DNA from: Cycloclasticus sp.
GTDB taxonomy: Bacteria; Pseudomonadota; Gammaproteobacteria; Methylococcales; Cycloclasticaceae
Assembly: GCA_018066825.1 (NCBI GenBank)
Contig: JAGPVU010000178.1
Coordinates: 1-6,613, forward strand
Length of the DNA: 6,613 nt
Reading direction: 5' to 3'
The notes beneath the pieces are model-generated. The model was not told where the DNA came from and did not search any database. It saw nothing but the letters and a program-made list of their open reading frames with translations. The translations under genes and the position numbers were made by a program. This document shows, piece after piece, positions 1-5,133 of this stretch (positions are counted from its first letter, which is position 1; each line of letters begins with the position of its first letter).

Positions 1-307
1 GGTAGTGTTTGTGATTTTGCCGCATCAGCCAGCAACGGTAGCCCAAACCGAAGATAAGTATATGGCGACCACCATGCGCATGGGTTGGGAATGGTTGTTG
101 ACGCCATTATTGGTGTACCAAAATTATCACTTAATTCATCACCTTTACCCCGAAATCCCTTTTTATAAAATGCATAAAGTGTGGTATTTGAAATACGATG
201 AAATCAATGCGCAAGATATTAGTGTGCAAACGGCTTTTGGTTTAGAGCCTGCTAATATAGAGTCGCATAAAAACTTTGATCATTCAAAGTACGCGCCGCA
301 AGCATAA
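1..307 (+). CDS. Membrane fatty-acid-desaturase-family protein, C-terminal part (5' end outside window)
   Basis: This is the 3' end of a di-iron membrane desaturase/hydroxylase. The frame is open from the first complete codon (2-4) to the TAA at 305-307, so about 101 residues are visible. The GTG at 5 is in frame but should not be read as the start, because coding continues off the left edge. The key motif is the third histidine box, H-L-I-H-H (codons 128-142), inside NYHLIHHLYPEIPFYK; this HxxHH box followed by an aromatic-P-x-x-P-F-Y context is characteristic of the fatty acid desaturase superfamily, which includes acyl-lipid desaturases and CrtR-type carotenoid hydroxylases. The preceding W-E-W-L-L-T-P-L-L stretch is hydrophobic, as expected close to the membrane. 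The family uses the histidines to hold two irons and activate O2 for desaturation or hydroxylation of lipid-like substrates. The exact substrate is not readable. The gene ends in a strong terminator and converges on the dehydrogenase gene, so it is not co-transcribed with it. Confidence 0.85.
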   Translation, partial: VVFVILPHQPATVAQTEDKYMATTMRMGWEWLLTPLLVYQNYHLIHHLYPEIPFYKMHKVWYLKYDEINAQDISVQTAFGLEPANIESHKNFDHSKYAPQA

Positions 308-328
308 TTTGCTGGCTAGTTAGATGCG

Positions 329-355
329 AAAGCCCCTGCATACAGGGGCTTTTTT
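329..355 (+). terminator. Rho-independent terminator of the desaturase gene, possibly bidirectional
   Basis: A perfect 8-bp stem, AGCCCCTG (331-338) and CAGGGGCT (343-350), closes on a CATA tetraloop. Flanking A-T pairs at 329-330 with 351-352 extend it. A run of six T (350-355) follows on the + strand, 22 bases after the desaturase stop codon. On the - strand the same hairpin lies 16 bases beyond the dehydrogenase stop but is followed only by a short T run (TTTCGC), so termination in that direction is plausible but weaker. Confidence 0.9.
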
Positions 356-365
356 ATGTTTGTGT

Positions 366-1427
366 TTAAGGGCGAATAAGCATCTTTAGCGCCTGATCAG
401 ACTTTTGATAAAAGGTCTTAAAGGCTTGGTCGATATTATCTAAGCTATAGTTATGAGAAAAATATTCGGCAGGGTTAATCACGCCGCGTTCCATTAAACG
501 GAGGCCTTCCCACATAGATGGCTGCACGTTAGCAAAGCCATTCATGTGTAGGCTGATGTCGCGTAAGAAAACATCGGCGAGTACCAAGTTAAACTCTGTA
601 TCACAAAATACACCGATGGCAGCGATGGTGCCGCCGGGGCGGATAATATCTAAACTCATTTGTAGCGTTTCAGGGTAGCCGACCACTTCTATCACCTTAT
701 CAAACCCACGGCCAGAGGTGAATGCGAGTGCTTTTTCTTTCCACTCCTCTCTGTTTGAATTGACGGTAGCGGCACCTTTTCTGGCCACGACATCAAGGCG
801 ATAATCGAGTGTGTCAATACACACGACATGGCCTGCTGACTTGCCTAAGGCAATATCAGTGGTCAAAAGGCCAGTGGGCCCACAGCCAATAATGGCGACA
901 TTTTCACCGGGTTGAATATCGGCGAGTTTATTCGCAATAATGGCCGACGGTAAGCTGCATGAAAGTGATAAGGCAGAGGCGTCATCAATGGCATCAGGCA
1001 CTTTAATCACATGGCCATCAGCATGTGGCAAAATCAATGCCTCGGTATGCGTGCCATTTAGGTCTCCAAAAGGTATACCAAAGCCATACACGGCTTTTTG
1101 CGTTGTTTCGCAGTGTGCCGTTTGCCCTACTTCACACATATAGCATTCGCCACAAGAGCATGAGTACGCCATAGAAACGCGGTCGCCCACTTTAAATTTA
1201 CCAACACCCTTTCCCACACCACTAACGCGACCAATCAGCTCATGGCCGGTTTGTGAATGGCCGCGCTGCATAAAGGAGTCCAACGCACCGCGGTATAAAT
1301 GAAGGTCTGATCCACAAATAGAGGTAGCGCCCACTTCTACTAAAATTTGATGGGGCTCGTTAATGCTTGGGTCAGCTTTCTCGCCGCAACGAATATCTTC
1401 GGGACCATAGTAAATAGCTGCTTTCAT
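366..1427 (-). CDS. Zinc-dependent alcohol dehydrogenase, medium-chain (MDR) family
   Basis: A complete 353-residue NAD(P)-dependent dehydrogenase, the usual MDR length. The N-terminal GroES-like catalytic domain carries C38-G-S-D and G61-H62-E63, the usual catalytic zinc ligands and neighbours, with C157 (in LSCSLPSA) at the position of the third ligand, where many relatives have Asp. C92, C95, C98 and C106 (C-x2-C-x2-C-x7-C) form the structural zinc lobe. The Rossmann domain shows G181-x-G183-x2-G186, and D205 at the end of the second strand favours NAD over NADP. The sequence is closest in style to the formaldehyde-dehydrogenase-like/threonine-dehydrogenase-like branch, but the substrate alcohol is not determinable. 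Cytoplasmic. The ATG at 1427 is preceded by GGAG (1434-1437 on the - strand, 6 bases away), supporting this start. The gene is divergent from the lipoprotein-RND operon and convergent with the desaturase, so it is a single-gene unit within this window; a role in oxidising an alcohol of the same lipid pathway is only inference. Confidence 0.9.
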   Translation of the reverse strand: MKAAIYYGPEDIRCGEKADPSINEPHQILVEVGATSICGSDLHLYRGALDSFMQRGHSQTGHELIGRVSGVGKGVGKFKVGDRVSMAYSCSCGECYMCEVGQTAHCETTQKAVYGFGIPFGDLNGTHTEALILPHADGHVIKVPDAIDDASALSLSCSLPSAIIANKLADIQPGENVAIIGCGPTGLLTTDIALGKSAGHVVCIDTLDYRLDVVARKGAATVNSNREEWKEKALAFTSGRGFDKVIEVVGYPETLQMSLDIIRPGGTIAAIGVFCDTEFNLVLADVFLRDISLHMNGFANVQPSMWEGLRLMERGVINPAEYFSHNYSLDNIDQAFKTFYQKSDQALKMLIRP

Positions 1428-1450
1428 TCTGCTCTCCGGATTAATTTTTT

Positions 1451-1474
1451 TGATAATTTTATCATTTGATAAAA
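1451..1474. promoter_or_regulatory. Overlapping TGATAA/TTATCA palindromes, probable operator
   Basis: Three alternating half-sites, TGATAA (1451-1456), TTATCA (1459-1464) and TGATAA (1467-1472), are each separated by TT, giving an 8-bp period. This makes two overlapping palindromes: TGATAA-TT-TTATCA, and TTTTATCA-TT-TGATAAAA with perfect 8-bp arms (1457-1464 and 1467-1474). The element lies 24-47 bp upstream of the dehydrogenase ATG, where a bound protein would overlap a promoter for that gene; on the - strand it contains TGATAAAAT, which resembles an extended -10 (no good -35 seen). It is also about 135-158 bp upstream of the predicted start of the rightward operon. Binding protein unknown. 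Confidence 0.45.
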
Positions 1475-1475
1475 A

Positions 1476-1502
1476 CTAGACGATTTAATCTATAAAGTCT
1501 AG
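1476..1502. promoter_or_regulatory. Inverted repeat CTAGAC-N15-GTCTAG, candidate activator site
   Basis: The arms CTAGAC (1476-1481) and GTCTAG (1497-1502) are perfect reverse complements with centres 21 bp apart, close to two helical turns, so a dimeric protein could contact both from one face of the DNA. The interior also holds a shorter symmetry, TTTA (1484-1487) and TAAA (1493-1496). The centre is about 120 bp upstream of the transcription start predicted from the sigma-54 motif, a normal distance for an enhancer-binding-protein site. The role is inferred from position and symmetry only. Confidence 0.4.
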
Positions 1503-1581
1503 GAAAGTGTAGTTAGCACGAAGGTTGCGCAAAAGCGTATATTTAATGAGCTTATATAAGAAAAACCTAACCTTATTCCTT

Positions 1582-1600
1582 TTGGCACGCTAAATGCTTT
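1582..1600 (+). promoter_or_regulatory. Sigma-54 (RpoN) -24/-12 promoter for the lipoprotein-RND operon
   Basis: The sequence TTGGCACG-CTAA-ATGCTT matches the RpoN consensus TTGGCACG-N4-TTGC with a single mismatch in the -12 block. The invariant GG (1584-1585) and GC (1596-1597) have exactly the required 10 bases between them. The predicted start is near 1609, giving a 5' leader of about 27 bases before the ATG at 1636. No comparable sigma-70 -35/-10 pair was seen next to this gene. Sigma-54 promoters need an ATP-driven enhancer-binding activator, which is not encoded in this window. Confidence 0.75.
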
Positions 1601-1635
1601 AGGGGATAGATAGGTCTTTATAATAAGGGGAATCA

Positions 1636-2628
1636 ATGGGTTTTCGTGTGGCATGGGTATTGTTGTGTTGGGGTATGTTGGCGTCTTGTGAGGCGCCATT
1701 AATGCTAGACGGCGTGGCAAAAGAAAGTGCGAACCCTGTTAGACGTACGGATCGTATTCAGTCTGCTGCCTCATTAGGTGAAGAGGTCGTGGTCGTTGGT
1801 GTAGGGTTTTTGTTGAACTCGTCTGATGCAGGTTTGACATGGCGACGCACAGTACCTAATGGCCTTCCTACGTTTATTGGTGTGGCGTTGTGTCCTGATA
1901 AAACACAAGTAGCGGTGTCAGCTGAAAAGCAAGCATGGGTGTCGACTGATAGCGGACAAAGCTGGCAAATACATAACCTAGGTACAGAAGAATCGCCGCA
2001 ATATATTAGTTGTGGTTCTGATAATCGCCTATGGGTAGCGGCGAGCTTTAGTACCTTATTAAACAGTGCTGATCAAGGAAAAACGTGGCAGCAGACGTCA
2101 CTGGATGAGGACTTGATTTTCACCTATGTTAATTTTTTCGACCCGCTAAACGGACTGGCTATCGGTGAGTTTGGTAGTGTATATAAGACGCAAGACGGCG
2201 GTGAGAACTGGCTTGCTAATGAGCAAGCGATTGCGGATGAATTTTACCCCATGGCAGTGAGTTTTTTGGATAGCCAAACTGGCTGGGTAGGCGGTTCTAG
2301 CGGTGTAATTTTTCACACCGCGGACGGTGGAATTTCTTGGGCTAAAGAAGAAACCGGTTCTGAAGCGCCTATATTTGGTTTATTGGCTGATGGCCTAGGC
2401 GTCTATGCGGTGGGTGGTTTTGGTACCTTTTTAGAAAGGCGTTCAACTAGTGATGGGGATGTTAAGTGGCTTCGATCAAACGCGGTTTCTACACGTTTTT
2501 ACCTTCGCGCGTTGGCGCCAATAAAGGGTAATAAAATTTTATTAGGTGGTGGTGCAGGCACACTTCAGTCGTTAATTAATAACGGCTCGGGACTGTTAGT
2601 CGCTATCAAGCCAGATCAGGGAGCGTAG
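1636..2628 (+). CDS. Lipoprotein with YCF48-like/Asp-box beta-propeller repeats
   Basis: A complete 330-residue protein with a lipoprotein signal: M-G-F-R, a hydrophobic stretch (residues 5-16) and the lipobox L15-A16-S17-C18, so lipidation at C18 is predicted. The +2 residue is Glu, not the Asp that usually retains lipoproteins in the inner membrane, so outer-membrane sorting is possible. The mature part has five Asp-box motifs (S/T-x-D-x-G-x-x-W) at residues 62-69, 103-110, 144-151, 185-192 and 228-235, spaced 41, 41, 41 and 43 residues, the pattern of a beta-propeller. Segments such as FFDPLNGLAIGEFG and FLDSQTGWVGGSSG are typical of the YCF48/Hcf136 family. In photosynthetic organisms that family helps assemble photosystem II; here no photosynthesis is implied and the domain is probably a protein-binding scaffold. 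The start is supported by AAGGGG (1625-1630), five bases before the ATG. It is the first gene of the operon, with the RND gene one base after its stop, suggesting that it serves the transporter. Confidence 0.85.
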   Translation: MGFRVAWVLLCWGMLASCEAPLMLDGVAKESANPVRRTDRIQSAASLGEEVVVVGVGFLLNSSDAGLTWRRTVPNGLPTFIGVALCPDKTQVAVSAEKQAWVSTDSGQSWQIHNLGTEESPQYISCGSDNRLWVAASFSTLLNSADQGKTWQQTSLDEDLIFTYVNFFDPLNGLAIGEFGSVYKTQDGGENWLANEQAIADEFYPMAVSFLDSQTGWVGGSSGVIFHTADGGISWAKEETGSEAPIFGLLADGLGVYAVGGFGTFLERRSTSDGDVKWLRSNAVSTRFYLRALAPIKGNKILLGGGAGTLQSLINNGSGLLVAIKPDQGA

Positions 2629-2632
2629 GGTG
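2618..2632 (+). promoter_or_regulatory. Ribosome binding site and GTG start of the RND gene, coupled to the upstream stop
   Basis: AGGGAG (2618-2623) lies inside the last codons of the lipoprotein gene, six bases before a GTG start at 2630. The upstream TAG (2626-2628) and the GTG are separated by one base. This arrangement points to translational coupling and fixes the RND start; no in-frame ATG occurs before residue 34, which would remove most of the first membrane segment. Confidence 0.8.
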
Positions 2633-4969
2633 GGTGCTTTAACGAATCAACTTAAAAAAATAGATCGCTTAGTCTTTGCTCACCCTAAAGTAACGGTCGT
2701 CATTATTTTAGCCATCAGTGTGTTTTTTGCGATGCAAATTCCAGCGGTCAAAATGGTATCGAATTTTGCTGACCTACTGCCTCAAGAACACCCCTATATC
2801 CAAACGCATAATACCCTGACTGAAACGTTTGGTGGGGCGAATACTGTCATCGTTGCGATACAGGTTCATGAAGGGACTGTTTTTACCAATGATGTGTTGA
2901 AACGAATCAAGCGGATCACCGATAAAGTGGATGCACTACCTGCGGTTAACCATAACTTGGTGAATAGTTTAACGCATAGAAATACGCGTCGTGTGTGGCT
3001 AAATGAGTACGGCACGATGAAGTCAGCCCCTTATTACGACCCCTTGCAAGATCACTATACCGAGCAAGAACTCAAGGTGATGCAAAACCAAGTGGTCTCT
3101 AATCCACGCGTGTACGGCTTATTGATCTCGCCGGATCTAAAATCGGCCCTTATCAAAGGTACGCTCAACGAAGGCGACTTAAATTATGAAGAAGTCTTTA
3201 CAGCGTTAAGCAAACTCCGAGAAGAGGAAAAAGCTGAAGGGTTAACGGTATATGCCAGTGGCCAGCCAGTTTTGGTGGGCTGGGTCACCAGTTACGTAAG
3301 TGAAGTGATCCAAATTTTTGGCTATACACTCGCCATCCTACTTATTTTATTGGTGGCGTATTTTAGAAAGTTTTATGGCCTGTTATTACCGTTTGTCGGC
3401 ATTTTACTGACCACGACCTGGGGTCTGGGGATGTTGTCTTTGTTGAGCTATAACCTCGACCCTTTAATGCTGGTGGTGCCATTTTTGGTATCGGCCCGAG
3501 CGATGTCACACGGGGTTCAAATTGTTGAGCGGTTTTATACCGAACTGGCTGAAAGCGGTGATAAGCAACTAGCCGCAAGAAATACGTTTGAGGGCTTATT
3601 TAGACCGGGATCCTTAGGTGTTATTTCAGATGCCATTGGTTTGTTATTGATTTCATTGGGCTCGGTGCCGATAAACGACAAACTGGCTATTTATGCGTCA
3701 CTATGGGCGGCTAGCGTGATTGTTACCGTATTAATTTTATTACCCGTGTTGTTGGAGATTTTGCCACAACGGGCATCTAAAAAAACAGAGCATCGATTAC
3801 TACAAAAAATATTTCCGGTGGTGTCTAAAATATCATGTACCCGCAGAGGGGCTATTAGCACCTTAGTTGTCTCCTTAGTGCTGGTTATCGGTGGTGGGTA
3901 TTTAAGTTCTAAAGTACAAATTGGTGAGTCTGAAGCAGGCTCGCCGTTGTTATACCCAGACCATGATTACAATAGGTCGTCCAAGGCGATCAACGAGGCT
4001 TTTCCCGGCTCCGAAGAAATGTTTATTTTGGCGCACTCGGATAAACCGCACGGCCTGAAAGACCCAGCTGCAATAAAAGCGTTAGCAGACTTTCAAAATC
4101 ATATGATGTTAGACCCTGAGCTGGGTGGCACTAAGGGCCTGCCAGATTTATTAACGCAGGTGAACCGAATTATTCATAACGATGATCCGCGTTGGCTTGT
4201 CTACCCTAAAGATGAATTTGAGTCCGGCGGCTTGATGTTCGCCTATATGATGTCCAGCCCAATCCCGGGCGCTTTGTTAGAGTTTATTGACCCCGATGAA
4301 CAAAATGCCAATATGGTTTTTTATTATAAAGACCATAAGGGTGAAACGATTCGCCGTGCTATCCATATGGTTAAACAATGGACGGCTAGTAGTGCCGCAC
4401 AAGTCGAAGGCCTGTCGCTTAAATTAGCGGGCGGTTTGATTGGCGTGACCGCAGCGGTTAATGAGGCGTCTTACCAAACAAACATCATCGTTATCCCCTT
4501 GGTGTTTTTATTGATTTTAGCGTTTGTAACGATGTTCTATTGGTCATTGCACGCGGGTTGGTTGATGTTACTGGCGATGGGCTTTGCAACCACGCTAACC
4601 TACGCCTATATGGGTATCGTTGGCCTGGGTATTAATGTAAATACGGTACCTATTCTGGCTGCCGGCATCGGCATCGGGGTCGATTACTCGATTTATATTA
4701 TGGATAAAATCAAAGAACAATACGCCAAAGTAGGGAGCTTTGAAGAGGCGATTAAAATTGCTATCAATACCACTGGAGTCGCGATTGGCTTTACTGCTTT
4801 CTCATTAATTGCCGGCGTGATTATGTGGGTTTTATTATCCACCATGCGCTTCCAAGCCGATGCGGCGATGCTGCTAATTGTCATGCTGTTACTGAATGCG
4901 CTAGCGGCAATGTTTTTGGTGCCGGCTTGGGTCATGACCTTTAAGCCTAAATTTATTCAGGAGAAATAG
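2630..4969 (+). CDS. RND superfamily (MMPL-type) inner-membrane transporter
   Basis: A complete 779-residue protein with the duplicated RND plan. The first half has TM1 at about 21-40, a large periplasmic loop (about 41-223), then five membrane segments between about 224 and 378. The second half repeats this: TM at about 407-425, a loop (about 426-615), and five segments between about 616 and 770. The size fits the smaller MMPL/SSD-like exporters rather than the ~1000-residue AcrB class. The conserved motif G681-I-G-V-D685-Y-S-I-Y-I-M-D-K is the MMPL proton-relay signature in the second half. The matching site in the first half, S-A-R-A-M-S-H-G-V-Q-I-V-E-R-F (288-302), has S293-H294 where the second half has D685-Y686. 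MMPL proteins use the proton gradient to move lipids or other hydrophobic molecules across the inner membrane to the periplasm. The neighbouring lipoprotein (coupled) and DUF1302 protein are probable partners. Substrate unknown. Confidence 0.9.
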   Translation: MGALTNQLKKIDRLVFAHPKVTVVIILAISVFFAMQIPAVKMVSNFADLLPQEHPYIQTHNTLTETFGGANTVIVAIQVHEGTVFTNDVLKRIKRITDKVDALPAVNHNLVNSLTHRNTRRVWLNEYGTMKSAPYYDPLQDHYTEQELKVMQNQVVSNPRVYGLLISPDLKSALIKGTLNEGDLNYEEVFTALSKLREEEKAEGLTVYASGQPVLVGWVTSYVSEVIQIFGYTLAILLILLVAYFRKFYGLLLPFVGILLTTTWGLGMLSLLSYNLDPLMLVVPFLVSARAMSHGVQIVERFYTELAESGDKQLAARNTFEGLFRPGSLGVISDAIGLLLISLGSVPINDKLAIYASLWAASVIVTVLILLPVLLEILPQRASKKTEHRLLQKIFPVVSKISCTRRGAISTLVVSLVLVIGGGYLSSKVQIGESEAGSPLLYPDHDYNRSSKAINEAFPGSEEMFILAHSDKPHGLKDPAAIKALADFQNHMMLDPELGGTKGLPDLLTQVNRIIHNDDPRWLVYPKDEFESGGLMFAYMMSSPIPGALLEFIDPDEQNANMVFYYKDHKGETIRRAIHMVKQWTASSAAQVEGLSLKLAGGLIGVTAAVNEASYQTNIIVIPLVFLLILAFVTMFYWSLHAGWLMLLAMGFATTLTYAYMGIVGLGINVNTVPILAAGIGIGVDYSIYIMDKIKEQYAKVGSFEEAIKIAINTTGVAIGFTAFSLIAGVIMWVLLSTMRFQADAAMLLIVMLLLNALAAMFLVPAWVMTFKPKFIQEK

Positions 4970-5133
4970 TACATTTATTTATTATCTAAGCCACTGTTTT
5001 TATTAATTTTATACCATGCAAGGTTGTTGCTTATTTTGTATGGAGCGGGATAAAAAGCAACGTGATGTAAGTTTTTTTATACCAGAGTATGACGGTATAG
5101 ATTATGTATTTAACTAAAGGGAGAGGAGATTGT
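4970..5133 (+). other. 164-bp gap between the RND and DUF1302 genes
   Basis: AT-rich spacer with no convincing intrinsic terminator, so read-through from the RND gene into the DUF1302 gene is possible. No GG-N10-GC sigma-54 motif was found here. It contains TATACC at 5010-5015 and an inverted repeat TATACC (5078-5083) / GGTATA (5094-5099) with a 10-base interior, which could be a small hairpin or a protein site. A 33-codon open frame (5016-5117) lies in it without a visible ribosome binding site. A strong ribosome binding site for the next gene is at its right end. Confidence 0.5.
5078..5099. repeat. Inverted repeat TATACC-N10-GGTATA upstream of the DUF1302 gene
   Basis: Perfect 6-bp arms at 5078-5083 and 5094-5099, ending 34 bases before the DUF1302 ATG. 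The same half-site recurs at 5010-5015, and as the full palindrome TGGTATACCA at 5149-5158 just inside the gene. This clustering suggests a regulatory site, but short AT-rich palindromes can arise by chance. Confidence 0.3.

Noticed and set aside
940..1143. 67-codon + strand frame inside the dehydrogenase gene
   Set aside because: Antisense shadow of the zinc-binding region of a well-supported gene, with low-complexity composition unlike a real protein.
1525..1532. TTGCGCAA palindrome between the promoter and the upstream inverted repeats
   Set aside because: Only 8 bp and not extendable; too short to call as a site without conservation data.
1499..1720. 73-codon open frame on the - strand across the divergent promoter region
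   Set aside because: It overlaps the sigma-54 promoter and the start of the lipoprotein gene, has no family resemblance and no good ribosome binding site; the opposite strand has clear regulatory and coding signals.
3363..3578. 71-codon - strand frame inside the RND gene
   Set aside because: Antisense shadow of a continuous, motif-bearing membrane protein.
4693..4935. 80-codon - strand frame inside the 3' end of the RND gene
   Set aside because: Mirror of the membrane segments that contain the conserved G-I-G-V-D-Y motif; no independent start signal.
5051..5079. A-rich/T-rich stretch (AAAAA ... TTTTTTT) after the RND gene as a terminator
   Set aside because: Pairing is almost only A-T with no GC-rich stem, so it does not meet the pattern of an intrinsic terminator.
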